A DNA stretch of 64,000 bases, taken from NCBI GenBank assembly GCA_003254925.1, contig QANZ01039462.1, positions 187,125 through 251,124 of the forward strand, read 5' to 3'. This document shows positions 47,799 to 62,027 of this stretch, one piece after another. Position 1 is the first letter of the stretch, and each line of letters starts with the position of its first letter. The position numbers were made by a program, and so were the translations under genes. The stretch comes from Chamaecrista fasciculata (taxonomy: Eukaryota > Streptophyta > Magnoliopsida > Fabales > Fabaceae). The notes beneath the pieces were generated by a model. It saw nothing but the letters and a program-made list of their open reading frames with translations, had not been told where the DNA came from and ran no database searches.

Positions 47799-48614
47799 TT
47801 AGCAAAAATTTTTAATTGAAATGTTGATTGTTGAGCAAAGTGGTTTTTTTAGAAGTTGTGTTTGATATTGCTAAAAGTTTCGTTGAAATTTCTATTAACT
47901 GATTTTTATAAAAGCTACATTTTGACGTTTCTATAAAATTGTTTTTGAAAAATTTCAACTATGCTTGACAAATATATATATATATATATATATTAAGAGT
48001 TAAGACTGCAATTACCTAGTTTTGTCTAAATAAATTTTTGATAAAACTTACTTTTTGATCCTTCAATTTCTCAAAAAAATAGAAATATCTATGTAATCGT
48101 GGACGATTTGGTCCCTCCGTTTAAAACTTTAAATAATGGCCCTCCTTTTCCTACTCTGTATCATTTTATATATTTCAAAATTTAAATAACTTCATCCATA
48201 TTTGCCCATCTATCTGGCTCTTGATTAATTTGGTCATTGGATAGCACTGTCAAAATGAGCTGATACCGACGGTTCATCCCGCTCAACCCGTTGAATGGGC
48301 AGGCTTAAGCAACACAAAATAGATTTGTTTAAATAAATTGGTTAGCCTATTTAATTTTTTTTTTATGAAAATTAGTTATTTTAAAGTTATTTTATTTGTG
48401 TTTTGTAGAAATTTTTATTTAAATATATTTATTTATGTTATTAAATGAGAAAAGAAAAAAGAGATGTAGAAGCTTGGGATCTCTACTCCTTACTTGGAAA
48501 GTTCAAGATTTGAGAGGATATATGGGAAGAGGATGAGTGACTAACTTTTAGTCCCTCATTAAGCTTTCTTTTTAAAAATTTCAAATACATAAAATTGAAA
48601 TATTTTGAAGGAGG
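47799..48614. other. Intergenic DNA
   Basis: AT-rich, with a (TA)n run near 47970-47993 and a hAT-like scrap at 48250-48305 (GTCAAAATGAGC..., CTCAACCCGTTGAATGGGC). No gene is supported. Confidence 0.35.
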
Positions 48615-49025
48615 CACTACGAAAAAAAATTGACCTTTGTAATGGTTTTTTTACCTTTGTGAAAGTTTTAACCGTCGCCAATGGCCTTTGCGACGATTCC
48701 AAAAAATGTTGCAGATCCAAGCATTACCAAAGGCTTTCCGACAGTTTCTAGTAACTGTTGGAAGTCCCAAAAATAACCGTCACAAAACTTAGACCTTGCA
48801 ATGATTAATGAACCGTTGCAAAGTCACGATTTTGCGAAGATTACAATAGCCGTCGCAAGATTATATCTCTGCGACGGTTATATAACCGTTGCAAAATTTA
48901 GTATTCGTCGACAGTTCGTCTTAACCGTCGCAAAATGTAGGTTTTGCAACGGTTTTGTTGTCGTTGCTAAATGATTTTTATTTTGTCCATAAAAGTGATT
49001 TGGCGACAGTTTTCAAACCGTCGTT
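48615..49025. mobile_element. One end of a CACTA (En/Spm) transposon
   Basis: It begins CACTACGAAAAAAA at 48615, the canonical CACTA terminus. Within 400 bp it carries more than ten short subterminal repeats of the type AACCGTCGCAAA / TTTGCGACGGTT in both orientations, the transposase-binding pattern of this superfamily. No opposite CACTA end was found downstream, so the copy is truncated. Confidence 0.75.
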
Positions 49026-49278
49026 AAGCCTGTGTTATTTATTTATTTTTTACTATTTTTTTTCCTTTTATATTTTACAAATTCTGTATATTCTGTCAAA
49101 ACAAACAATCAATTTAACCCAATCTACACAACCAAAATAGGCCAAAAATCAAAATTCATTTATATTAAAATAATTTGTCTCATACATAAATCAATTCAAA
49201 TTAGCTAGGTTTCAAATCCATAAAATTAAAATATATAATTCATATGTCACCAAATTCAAATATACATAATGAATATCT

Positions 49279-49576
49279 TGTTGGGAATTCTAGGGCGCCT
49301 AAGGCAGCGGAAACGTGGAAAAACTGTAAAATAAAAAAAACTTAAACGCCCAGGTCCAAGAATTCCCGAACGGATCCGCTAGTTGAATTTAAAACTTTTG
49401 GTTAAGTGGTATACCTCAGAGTTTCAATCGCTTTAGTTGAACGGGGCGAATTCAAGAAGTCCACTTGACGCGTCCTTCCTCCACCGGTTATCCACACGAA
49501 CAGTTTGAAGATGCCTAGGTGCTAGCCTCCTTCACTTCTCAAGTGAATCCGGAACCTTTATCTACGGGTGTTCTTT
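49279..49576. mobile_element. LTR-retrotransposon LTR fragment, cut at an N
   Basis: The stretch starts TGTTGGGAATTCTAGGG and is GC-richer than its neighbours, with a composition typical of plant LTRs. It runs to the N at 49577. No second LTR, primer-binding site or coding region follows. Confidence 0.4.
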
Positions 49577-49577
49577 N

Positions 49578-51960
49578 TCAGAGAGTTCAGACAGCTCCAG
49601 CACATTTAAACATCAACAGGTGACTCTCTCTACTTTGCTTTTTGTCCTTGTCAGGTGGGTTTTCAATTTAATTTTATATATATATATATATACTATTTTC
49701 AATTTGTAGTTGGCTATTTATTTATTTTTTATTGTTATATGATATTAATTTAATTAACTAATGCTGCACATCATCAATGGATTGGATGGTCTTTCTTTGG
49801 CTTTTTGAAGGCAATCCTAGGTTATCTATTTTGCAGGCTGATTTAAGAAATTAAGCAACTTGCAATCTGTTAGCTTTTTAATATTTCTTTTAATTTTTTT
49901 ATGTGCTGACTGATCCACATACATACAGTCATACAGATCCATGTCTATCTATAATTATATATTTAAAAATTCTTTTTTTCTGAGCAGAAATATATATATA
50001 TATATATACATACATGTTGGTTTCGATATGGTATGTTTTCAGTTTCTTATTATATATAGGTATGGAGGATATATACTTATGGACTTTACCTAAATTAAGA
50101 TGGAGAGATTCTGATTAATTCAGGTATGTACTGGACCACTGAGTACTGATGGGAATATGTACAACTATATATGTATATATCTTTGTTTAAATTTGATTTG
50201 CATCTAATTGTGATCTGTGTAATTAATTAAGTAATTCTAGATCCAATAACAGGTTATTTCACAAGTGATCCATTATCCATGGATAATGATGCGGATCTAC
50301 AAACCAAAGCGCAGCTTTGCAGCTACTTATAAGCATCAAGTGAAGGTAAAAGATAATTAACTAGTTGGTTAAATTGCAAGAAATTAACCTCTAATTGAAT
50401 TTAAAGTCATTTGTAAAAAGTTCTTTTCATGTCTCAGCTTTTTGATATATAAACTTCTGAAGTTTAATTTATGTGCCAACAATAACCTCATTTTGTCATC
50501 TAACAATAAAAAAACTACCGGATTATGTTTGAACAACTATCATTTTGTCATAATATGATTGAACCTCCTAATTTCAAAACAAGGAGTTGGCCCAAGTAAT
50601 AAGCAATTTGGTTATGCTCGATGTTCGAATTTGAAACCTTGTTAAAAGAGTTACCTTATTAAAAGTCTTTTCCATCATAATTAAGTGCGCAGCACGGGTC
50701 GAATCTGGATTAGTTGGACTGAAGCCCCAAATCCTAAAAAAAAACTAGTTATTAGTTCACAGTCATCTGAGTAAAGAAATAGTTTCTAACTAATTAAATA
50801 TATAGATATAATCATATAATCCGTTAGCTTTTATGATTGTTTGATGACAAAAAAGGGTTTTGAATACACAAATTGAAATTTATGATTTATATGTCAAAGT
50901 TGAGATATTAAGGAGTTTTGTTTTACACATGACCTTAAGTTCAGAAAATTTCTTGCAATTTAGCCTTAATTAATTAATAGATTGTTTGTTTTGTTACCTT
51001 GTGATGATTCTGATTCTGTGATGAGAAGAGAAGCAAATGGTTTTCTGGGGTTTTGGGAACTTAATTTATCATATATATAGAAATGATAGATATACGATTA
51101 TATATATATATATATTTAAATAATGGGGATGGACATTCTTCCAAATCCAAGTGGGGTTTGCATCTGATGAACATATGTGTGTGTTTGTGTATATATATAT
51201 ATATATAATTATATTTATATCATTGAAAATTGAAGCAGGCTTGGGAAATTGGTAATGCAAAATCACGGACATGCTATATATAGCTGTGTCAAATTAATAA
51301 ATATTGGATATATGGTAATTTCCACGATCTATATATCGAAGTGCTTTGTGTTTAGCATGATTATTAACACATATATATATATATATATAGATTATATAAT
51401 CATCGAGAAACCATGGCTCTTATTAATGTCATTGTTGGGTCGTGGACCAGTACAGCCTGCAGAGGCGTCTCCCAATATGGATGGATGAGAGATATTTCAT
51501 ATATTCATTATATTCATGAGTCCACACCTATTACTATTATTATTATTGCCTTTCACTTTTTGAATATTGCATATATATATACACATAGGTCTTTTCAATT
51601 GTATTGTGCGTGTGTGTGTTGAGTCTATTCAAGATCATGGAAATCTGTGTGCCCCCATCACTGTCCATGAGACTTGGTTCACATATTGTTCTGCTTCAAA
51701 GAGGCTTATGTGATGCTGCCTTACTCTCTCCTGTGTGTGCCCAAAAGTTGAAAAGAAAGAAAGAAAGAAAGAAAGAAGAATATTAATTATTATTGCATCA
51801 GCCAGCTTGCCCTACTTATTTGTTCCTTCTAAAATATAAGGCTGTGGAGAATATATACATTAGGTCCACTCACATATCTCTCCATTCATTTATAAATAAT
51901 AAAGCAACTATATATATATATTTACACATGTATATTTACTCATTCAACAACTAGGGTTTT
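49578..51960. other. Intergenic DNA
   Basis: AT-rich with many (TA)n runs (for example near 49677-49691, 51100-51115, 51190-51208, 51371-51390) and an AAAG run at 51755-51776. No supported gene. I checked by eye for common plant microRNA sequences and saw none. Confidence 0.35.
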
Positions 51961-51965
51961 AGGCT

Positions 51966-52256
51966 GATAAAGTATGGCCAAGCCAACCCCTATCTCTGGG
52001 TTAGTCTGACCCTACCTTTGGAAGACCTCCCAAACAAGATTAGCGTAATGCCCCTCTAAGATCTTATATATACTGATCTCTTCCATGTATGACTTTACCC
52101 TAATCTTCGTTTACTTCTCTTGTCCTCTTATACCTTACTGATTTGAGCGTCGGAGTCTCCTCGTGGAAGACTTCCCCCCTGCGACTAGGCTAACCTACCC
52201 TTGCAGGTACAGGGACTTGGAGCATGATGAAGATCCTAGATGACTTATCACAGGCC
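51966..52256. repeat. LTR-like repeat fragment
   Basis: A pocket richer in C (CCCCTATCTCTGG, GACCTCCCAAACAAG, GAGCGTCGGAGTC, CCTTGCAGG) resembles plant LTR ends, where 'TTTGAGCGTCGGAGT...CTTGCAGG' is frequent. It was recognised by style only, with no target duplication or partner. Confidence 0.35.
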
Positions 52257-52339
52257 AAAAAAAAAAACAAAAAACAACTAGCTAGAGTTAAGTCTAACGA
52301 AAAGAATTAATTTCTCACAANTAAGTCGATCGAAGCTAT

Positions 52340-52465
52340 TGAACCACCGCGACACGGCAAGGCATGTGTCGGACACGTGTCGTATGCGTGTCGCACGCGT
52401 GTCGGTGTCCGACACGTGTCCGACGCGTGGACACGCCATGAAATTGGCGTGTCCGTGCTTCCTTG
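52340..52465. repeat. Cluster of short GTGTCGGACACGTGTC-type repeats
   Basis: At least six overlapping copies of ACACG(T/C)GTC / GTGTC(G/C)GACAC words lie in ~125 bp. The GC content is far above the surroundings, and many words are palindromic. It probably is a subterminal repeat block of a DNA transposon. Confidence 0.5.
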
Positions 52466-55400
52466 TATATATATATTCCTTTCTATTGATCACATGCTAA
52501 TTAACTGTTGATCTTTTACCAAAAAAATAAAATTGTTGATCTAACTAGCTAATTAATCCAGAGTTAATTACAGGCTTAATTAATTACTATACAGGGAGAA
52601 TAATGTACTACTGAATCTTTGGTTGCAGGTGGTCATGATTTTAAAATTTATTCTAGTTCTGCCAATTGGGTTGTGAATCACCAAGATTTTGAATTTGTAA
52701 GTCATTTAATTTCTTCATCTATATCAATACTGAATAATGAATATTCGATATATATACACTTTACAGTGCATGGTACAGTCAATAATGCTATATATTTCTT
52801 TTATGGTTCTATTTCCATATACCTTCATCCATATACACATACAATCATTGATCAAACTGCAGGCTGGATATATGCCCTACATATACATATAGCCGAATCT
52901 ATATATAGAAATTAAAGATATAGCTTGAGAGCACACTCTTGATATAGAATATATTTAATTTTATGATAAAGTGAATTTATAAAGTTAGTATTGAAAATCT
53001 ACTTTGTTTTTTCAAAAAAAAAAAAATCATATGTTTTATTTACAAATGCTTCAATAGATTAGACTGGGGATATACTCACAAATGCTTCCCCCGGACATGG
53101 ACCATGGGATATAAATTGAAAAGTAAAGTTTTATTTTCAAAGAATATTGATCGAATCTGATTGTGAGGTAGCTACTAGATTGATTTATTCTAATGAATCA
53201 TATATGTTGATGTTGATTGTTGTATATTACATATATTTGTAGAGCCTCCTGTATATGTACTTCTTCAACCCTAGGTAGTTCATTATCATATATGGGCATG
53301 CTTAATTACAATACATAAAGCAAATTCATTAGTAGTATAGTAAAATTTGTCCTGATCCACAAATTAATCATTCCCTTTGTTGAAATGAGCAAACTAGAAT
53401 TTTAATCCTTAGATTATGTAGATGTTGTCATTTTAATCTTTGATTTTTTTTTAAAATTTTTGACTTAATTTTAAAAAATTCATGACTCGTTCCAAATTAA
53501 TCATTATATAATCACCTTATCTATATGCAACACAATCTTTAGATGGATTAAATTTCAACAAGTTATAACTTTGGGGGACTAAATTGATCATTTAAAAAAT
53601 TCAAGCACTAAACTAACAACATTCAAATAATTTAGGGACTAAATTAATAATTTTCTATTGTTGAAATCATTTACTTTCTATCTTTTTCCAAGCAAGTATC
53701 CATAGTATATATATAGATATTTCAACATTCCTTCCTCTTTCCTTTACAAAATCCCAGTCTATATATGTATATGTACTGAATCAATGATTTACAGACACAA
53801 TTATACAAACAGTACAAAACATGTCATGCACTACTGTGACAATGCAAATTAGACATTCAATCGTACAAACTATAATCATTAATGGATTATATATATATAG
53901 TGGTTAGGGCTAATTGAATATTGATTATACCACTTAATTACTATTTAATTAGTTTTGTACAGGAGTACTTAAATTAGTGTACTGTTACTGTACTTTCTCA
54001 AATGCAAGGGTAATCACTACTAATAATTAATAAATCTCTCATGTCAACATATATATATACATTGATCATTTGGTGCATTGACTTGTCTGCAGAGGAAGAT
54101 ATAAGTGTAAATGTGTAATTACTCGTGATGATGAGATTAACGGTAATATTTTTCACATACATTTTCCTCCATTTCCAAAGTTATATTACAGCTAGATATT
54201 GCACCTCTTTTTGTTTTTTTGGCATCAAAGTGGACACATAATCACATGCCTCGATGGATGTGCTACATATATATACATCAATGCATCATCCATCATCTAA
54301 TGTCTGCTACGTATAACTCTTTTACAATAACAAGGAGGAAGAATCATAAATATTGGGGTACGTTCAGTTCAGTCTGTGTCTGTGTATAGAACCTGAACTG
54401 TTCCATTAAGATGCATATTATTATATAATAAGTGTATAATTTAATGGCTACCTAAACTAAATATATAGTTTAAAACTTCTATATACTTCTTAGAAATTAA
54501 CTTCATTGATGAGAGTGCTCCACGATGCCATGTGTTTTTTTGGTATAAATCAAGCAGCTAGGTGCCAATAAGGAGTGACAATAAGGAGTGACACAGTTAG
54601 TTAAGGTTTGAATTCTTACCTCACAAGAGCAAATGTTCGAATCCTTTGATTAATGTAAGGATCTTATTTGGTGAGTGATATGTAAATTGTTCTAATAAAT
54701 TGTCAAAGGAATCAAGAGGTATTCTCTGACTCTAGTAGGATACTAGTGCTTGCTCATACTTAACCTTTTTTTCTATTATTTTTTAAAAAAAAGTAGCTAG
54801 GTTGTATATATATATGATGACAAGATAATACTGTGATCAAATTAAAACAGATTCTTTTCTCTTTCTTCCTCTTTATGATATCAATGAGAATTGGAAAGCC
54901 AAGTGATCATAAGTCATATATATAGTCCTAACTCCTAAATCTATTTTAGATTAAGGAGAGTTTTTAGCTTTATATACATTAATACATAATTACATATATC
55001 ATTATGAATGTAGTATATATAATTCAATCACGTTTTCCATTCCATTCTTGTGTTTTCTGTTATTTTATCTTATCTTTTCTTGTATGTGACATTCAATTGG
55101 CTCGTTTCTTGTGGTCATTAATATAATAATATATATTGCCCTTGAAGGTCCAACATACACAATCATTCCACATGTAGAAACTAGAGACAGACATAGACAT
55201 GGACTTAAAGAATAGCAGAGCCAAAATGCAAAATCTTGGAACCTAAAAAAAACTAGAGGTAGTAAGACAAAGTGAGTCTTGAAAACCTATATTTTCTTGT
55301 TCTACCTCTTTCTTGGCTCTCTAGACGGCGAGAAATGCATCCTAGAGAAGATTCAAATCTTCAATAAACAAAATCAATTTTTTTTTTTTTGATAAAACAA

Positions 55401-56568
55401 AACTAAATTCTTTAAAGTAATAGAGGCATGCTAGTAAATTGAAATTTTCAAAAAAATTTATGGACATCCTCTGCTTAAAGTATATATATATCTACTGTGG
55501 ATCAATCCAACATATCTGATCATAAATAATGTCAGTCAATGTTGATGTTGCTTTTTTATTTATTGAGATTTGTGCTTGTGGGGGTTTTTCTTTTCTTGCC
55601 AGAAGTTTTGTGGGGTTGAATTAACAAAAAGTTTTAGTGAGGATGAAAAGGGAGTGATGATGGTGTGTGTGTCATAATGTGTGGGAGTTGAATAGTTGAT
55701 ATTGAAGTTGGGTTTGATTGTGTTTGGTTTATTGGTTGGAGTTGCAGAGAGATTGGTCCCCAAAGAGGACGTACGTGCATATGCATTGATGTGGCAGTTG
55801 CAGTGTATGCCATATTGTATGTGTGGCAGGCATGCAACCCAAGGACAACTATGGGACCCATAATAAAGATCTTCTTAGACAGCAAAATCCAACCCAGTGA
55901 AAAACCCTTTCAATTATTGTCGAGAGACAATACTATTGTACAACACTTTTCTTTTCACCCCTTTGCTACTTTGTGAGTTTTGAAGAGATTAAGGTTAGGT
56001 TACTGTAGATTATAGTAAGGTAGGTGGAGTGATTAATATTAATTCCTAGATTTTTGTATGTAAACATACATACAAAAATCAATACAGAGAGAGAGAGAGA
56101 TAACTCCATGTGTTTGCAGTGTGTGTGTCTGTGTGTGGGTGTGCCTCTCTCTCTCTCCCCACTGAAATTAAATTGGCTTTTCAACAGAGATTTAATTTGA
56201 AGAATAATAAATAGTGTTGGGAAAAAAATCACGTCATCTTGAATGACTTTAATTTCCAGAAGGAATCCACAGCTCATGTATATGAGAGAATCTGAGTTAT
56301 GGTTGTATTATATGCATGCACTCACCATCTTTTCTTCTGTCATGTCCTCTGATATCAGTTCCCAATTCTCGAGTCCTCAAAATCCTCACTTCTCTTCTTC
56401 TTTTCCACTTATAGCCTCATCTCACGGCTTTGTCAGTCCTTCATTATTTGCAGGCTTCTCAGGGAAACTATTTATTGATGTCTATGTGTTAGCTGGATTT
56501 GGTCGACACATACAGTCAGAGATGAATAGTGAAAAAAATTGACTGAAAGGGGAATTAATTAATTAAAC

Positions 56569-56599
<31 letters not shown>

Positions 56600-57153
56600 T
56601 GCCACTTTTAATAATGCAGCTATTAATAATAATGTCGTCTGCAGTCTGTACATGCAATTACCTGTTTCCTCCATTTCAATATAATGGAGTTCAAGCGTTG
56701 GAGATATGATAGTTCTCTAAGTAGTATGTAGTATTCATTCTGACATTCCGAATTTCACACAAGTTTTTTCCTTTTTTTTCCCCAACATATATATAAATAG
56801 TATAGAATATGTGATATCAGTCATCAGATGTGCATTAGGAAAAAATCTTATATACAGGTTAAGTGATTGCAAAGATATAAGAAAATCTTTATTAATCATT
56901 AATTGCTTTGTTACAGCAACTACCAAACTATGTTTGCACCTTTCTATATATATATATATCTAAAACCTAAAAATCCCAGTAATTTCATCCAAAGGAAAAA
57001 TAATGGACACAGTTGGCAGAGGATGAAATTGTTGGGAAAGGCTTACGTACTATTGACTATATACTTTTACTTATTTTAAAGGCCTAATAAGAACAGAAGA
57101 GAAGAAAAGAGCTTAAAAGGGTAATGAAAAATTGTACTTTACTGTAGTTTCTG
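52466..57153. other. Large intergenic region
   Basis: About 4.7 kb without a supported gene. Simple repeats include GA at about 56085-56100, CA at 56570-56590 and several TA runs. Open frames are short and without family resemblance. An undetected non-coding RNA gene cannot be excluded. Confidence 0.35.
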
Positions 57154-60100
57154 CTATCTTTGAGGAGCACCAGAAAGAATGGGATCAATGATAGTGGATC
57201 CATGCTTTCCCAATGCTGAAATACTGAGAGAACGACGTTTTCTAAACTTGGCATCGCCAGGAGCAAGAGGAGGAAGACTCTTACCCTTCTCTTTAAACAG
57301 AGAATAATAAGAGCAGAGAGGCTTTAAATTAGGCTCACTTTTAGTTCTAAGGAGGAGATCAAGGTTCTCACAATACTTATTCCCTGATACAGAAGAAGTA
57401 ATCAGCTTGCTATTAGAATCCTCATCATCTCTGTCTGACTCGTACCCATTATCCTGCATGTCTTGCATTGCCAGATCGTCATACTCTTCATCAGACATGT
57501 TTGATTCCTCATCAACTGACCCTACCTGTCCACCAACGGAAAAGGAAACTTCTGTCACTAAAACTTGAGAAAATGAAACCCAAAAATTAGTACTAGATGG
57601 TATATTTAAAGAAACTTTGCAACTTAAATCATTTACTGCTATTATTATTATTATTAATATTTTTTATCGTAACGGAGGTCACTGATTCAAATTCTGAAAC
57701 AGGCCTCACTACTAAGTAGGAGTACGGCTGCGTACATTTAACATTTAACTCTCCCTAAACTTCACCTAGTGGGAGTCTCGTGCATTTGACCATCTCTTTT
57801 TAATAGTAACCAAAGTATTCATCGCAGATAATGATTGATGTCTTCGTTGATTACCCAAAACCAATATTTGGACCTTTGATCAAGGATAGAGGAGTACTAT
57901 AAATACATTGCTATTATTTATAAATACATTTCATCGACTAATGAACAACTCTACCTCCTCATCATGGACTCGATCATCATTGCCATCACTGAAATCATCG
58001 TCACTGCCCACATCTGGTGGATCATCAATCTCTTCATCACTACCACGCACTGAATGCTCCTCCTTGAGCTGAAGTAAAGAAGTTATTGGAATTAGTATAG
58101 AAAGCAGAATAATTGTTAAAATCCATAAGCTCTCCATTAACATTGTTGGCAAGCGCTGATTTTTTTCATTATTTTCCCAAGGAATGAATACATTGACATG
58201 ATGTTCAAATTTTACCTCCTTAGCATGTCCATCAGACCTTGGTGAGCTGCAGCCAGAGGAGAGATATCTACTACCTGTATCAGTCACATTCCCATCAACA
58301 CTTCCAGCACGACTAGGGCCGCCATCGCTGGGCCATGCACTGATCCCATACAAACCAAACTGAATATTTACAGGTTCTGCCTTACTAATCTGTAATGGTC
58401 CATACATTGGATTTCCTATTCCATTCCCGGATCCATGGCCCCATACAGGCTTTCCATTATAGTCAACTGAATTAACAGGCCATGCCTTTGCCACAGATCC
58501 ATCAGTATTAACAAGAGCCATCAGGTGCCTTGAAGAGCCTTGTCTCTGGATCAACTGGAACATTCCTTTGGAGCTCAAAGAATTGGCAGCACACTGATTC
58601 CTATATTCCTCATCAACAACAGATACAGTACATCTGACGGGATCGTATAATTGTTCACCAGCTTCACGCCTACGAAGACAGCTGAAGACAGTAGCATGGA
58701 TGGCTGCTACACTCTTATCAACATTTGTATTATTTATCTTGGGAACAAAATATTTGTCAGCAAGCTTACAAAGATAATCCTGGATAGTTCTGATGTTTCG
58801 GATATATTTCACGTATTTGTTTTTAGCTGGATCCAGAGTCATATACTTTGCACGCACAGCAAAACGTTCCAAGTGCTTGTCCTCATTTGCAATGTATATC
58901 ATGAATGGTATGATTGAAGGATGCTTCTTCATAAGTCCCATCTGCATGAGGATTTAAGTTAATATTAGTATATCACAAAGTACAGGCACATATAATTTAC
59001 AATACAAGCATTGAAGCAAATAAGAGAAATATGGAAGAACTCAAAGTTTCTGACATACGACAAAGTTGAGGCTCAAGTGAACACCCTCAACAACAACTGA
59101 TTCTTTACGTTCTTCCCAAGAAGTGATTAGCCTATCAAGACTGTCAATCACCATCTCACTCTGTGCCTTAAATCCTTCAATAGCCATTTGTTTTGGACTC
59201 AGCAAATCAGTAGTACCAGAATCCACCCCCGATGCCTGTGTATCGGATTTTCCACAACCGTGACTTGCAGTTGTTTCATCCCTGGGAACTGAACGTGACA
59301 CAACAGCCAGCTTTTTCGCTTTCCTTCTGGCCTTTGCGTCTGCAACTGCAACAGGATCTAAACACTCGCCTGCATGGTAGGTAGAAGCCCATAACAAGGG
59401 GTTCTCCTTCTCATCGGCAAAACTCCTCATCATATGCCTAATAGAGTCGGTTGATACCACTGTTGTGATTCCTAACCTGCACCCCTGAAGTGAAATATAA
59501 ATGGTACTCAAGTTCTTAAAGTGAACCTCAAGTTTTAAATTTCAGCATCGATACTCCTAGGAACCTTCTGACTACAAGTTATGTAACCTACAACTACATA
59601 ATCATAATGAAAAAAGAACTACTTTCTCTGCAAATATACCAGTAACGCGGACAAGGTGGACTTGCCACAGCCACTAGTGCCACACAACAGCACTGTTACT
59701 GATTCCTTCCTTTCCCGAATTCTGACACAAAAGAAAATAATAATAAATAAAGAGGAAAATTGTTCTGTAAATAAAAAAATCACCACCACCCCAAGGAATT
59801 CTAGGTGATTCTGCTTAGAAGCAGAGGAGACATCCTCCAGAGTAGCAAATGAGTACTTTTAACAAAAATCAGAATACCAAAATTGATGGGGAATTCTCAG
59901 AACATGGTAGCTAAAATTAAAACAGCTGCATACTCGTTTAGAATTAGGAGACTTAATAAAGTCTCTATTTAGGTTGCCAGGAAAAATTTGACCTATATTT
60001 CACATATATTGATTAAACAGAAACTCTAATTATAGGAATACAAAATTCTGAGATTGCAGCAATTCGCAGAAGATAAAATGTGAGGTAGAGCATATTTGAG

Positions 60101-62025
60101 AGGCAAGATAGTTAATCATGCTGCGGATCTTGGCAACAATTAATTTTAAATGATATATAACTATATGTGTTACTATCCAATTATGATTTGAACCAGGAAG
60201 ATATTAAAGGAAATGTAGAGAGATAGAGAAGCCTATATTCAAGCATCCAATGCACCATGTCAACATACAATTTACTTTATGGTGGGAAGGGGCCCAAAAA
60301 TTAAAAAAAAAAGAGTCGGTGAGAATATGACTTAATCATCAGTTTGTCATCTTCAAAGGTTATTATATGATTATCTTTAGAGNTTTACTTTATGGTGGGA
60401 AGGGGCCCAAAAATAAAAAAAGAGTCGGTGAGAATATGACTTAATCATCAGTTTGTCATCTTCAAAGGTTATTATATGATTATCTTTAGAGTCATACATA
60501 AAAGTCACAAAACTCAACGGTAAGAACATGATATCCCACTGAAGTTGTTATTGTTATTGACCTTGATTTATATATGATCCAAATAAATGTATGACATACT
60601 AAAATCGTCCATTTCAAACATAAAACTACCAGTCATGCACATGACTTCTTGATAGTTAATAGATTTAATTACATAGTAGAAATGCAACAACTACAATCAA
60701 ATATTTTTTTTTTCTTTGTTTAGAACTAAAACTATAAAGATAACAAGACAAAGTGAAATGACATATACCTGCAGGCTAGAATCAAGTCTGCTCTCTGATT
60801 GGGACCCACATACTTGTACTCGGTCAGAGCATCACAAACAATATCCAAAAACTTCTCCCTTCGAACAAATGCAGTTGCGCGCCTTTTATATGACTCAAAC
60901 GGTACACTCTTGGTTTTATCGTCTTTATTAGCAAATAAATTATTCTTGCCATCTGTTTTATCAAGGTAAATACCAGCACTGGGGCCATCTTCTTTCTCAA
61001 AGTTTCCCTTGGAAGCATCCAGATCCGATATCATCATTCCATCAGTCGACAGAGTAGCACTAGAAATCTCACTTCTAACAATTTCAAAAACCCTTTGGCT
61101 GATCTGATAAGGCAAAAAAGCATACTCAAAATCTGTGCATAGAGATCGAATTTAAGGTCGCTCTAGAAGAACAACTAACTTCTAAGGATATATTAATAAA
61201 TAGTCAATTGATGCTATAAAAAAAATCCCGAGCAACGTAACTTTTATTCAGCACTAAGAACCATGACCCACTGTGGCACTTTGAAGTGAAGCAATAGCGG
61301 GTGCAAAAGATACCAAATTGGAGCAGCTGACACGTGTTGATTAAATTTGAAGCAAGAGTTCAAATTAAATAGTCATCATTCACTAGAAATAATTAAAAAT
61401 TAATGATGATAAAAGTATTCTTCTTATGAAAGTAAGTTCTCCCAACGCTTTAGTGAGAACAGTATAAGACATCCAACTCGTCATATATTCATTGGCAGAA
61501 CAAGCACACAAGACAAAAAAAACAGAGATCGCGGAAGGACAGAAAGTATACGCTTTCCAATCAGTCAAATTAAGCATTTAATAACTACCCAAACCGGTCT
61601 ACCTTATAACACAACAAAACAGTTCCATTAAATTTGGTTGCTTTTTCCACTAAATTACGTGACGCTGAAAACTTCCATATTAAAAAACGGAAAAGAAAAG
61701 AAATCCAGATCAAGCAACATAAAAGAGTACAAATATGAGAAGCAGCATCAAACAAATTAAAGCAAACTAAATAAACAAACTCTCCACGAGCAATGAAAGC
61801 GACGAGTCGTCGAGGGACCACTATATATACCACTTTTCTCGATCAATATAAAATTGCAAACGCGTGCGTTACGCGTACCTTAAAGGAATGTCGCAATTTA
61901 CATCCCATGAGTTGCAGAGTACTCTGCAAAACAGGACGTCCATACCGAAACCTCTCTTTATGCTTCTCTTTCTTCTCAGTCTCGTCGACCACCGTGATGA
62001 ACCATATTTTCCCAACCTCACCCAT
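57154..62025 (-). CDS. P-loop NTPase of the LPA1 family (2-phosphoglycerate kinase-like, phytate-related)
   Basis: Seven coding exons, 62025-61879, 61103-60769, 59721-59640, 59484-59059, 58941-58216, 58068-57955 and 57525-57154, are all GT-AG and close to 733 residues. An N-terminal globular part (MGEVGKIWF..., [13 protein letters not shown]) precedes the Walker A motif GTSGCGKST (175-183) at the exon 3-4 junction region. The kinase-like core runs through [23 protein letters not shown] (from 331). The C-terminal third holds acidic Asp/Glu-rich blocks (573-640) and a basic RKRRSLSIS stretch. Rice LPA1 mutants have low seed phytate; plant homologues are related to archaeal 2-phosphoglycerate kinase, but the reaction in plants is unsettled. 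The gene is intact. Confidence 0.93.
60271..60491. repeat. ~110-bp direct duplication flanking a single N (probable assembly overlap)
   Basis: 60271-60382 and 60384-60491 are the same sequence, differing only in the length of A-runs, and abut the N at 60383. They lie in intron 2 of the LPA1-like gene, so the coding sequence is not affected. Confidence 0.85.
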
Positions 62026-62027
62026 CC

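Noticed and set aside
52619..57000. Various 60-100-codon frames in the 52.6-57 kb spacer as genes
   Set aside because: No family resemblance, low-complexity AT-rich composition and no splice or promoter support.
49578..57153. MicroRNA precursors
   Set aside because: I looked for the common conserved plant microRNA sequences on both strands by eye and saw none. Short GA/CT tracts only superficially resemble miR156-like sequence.
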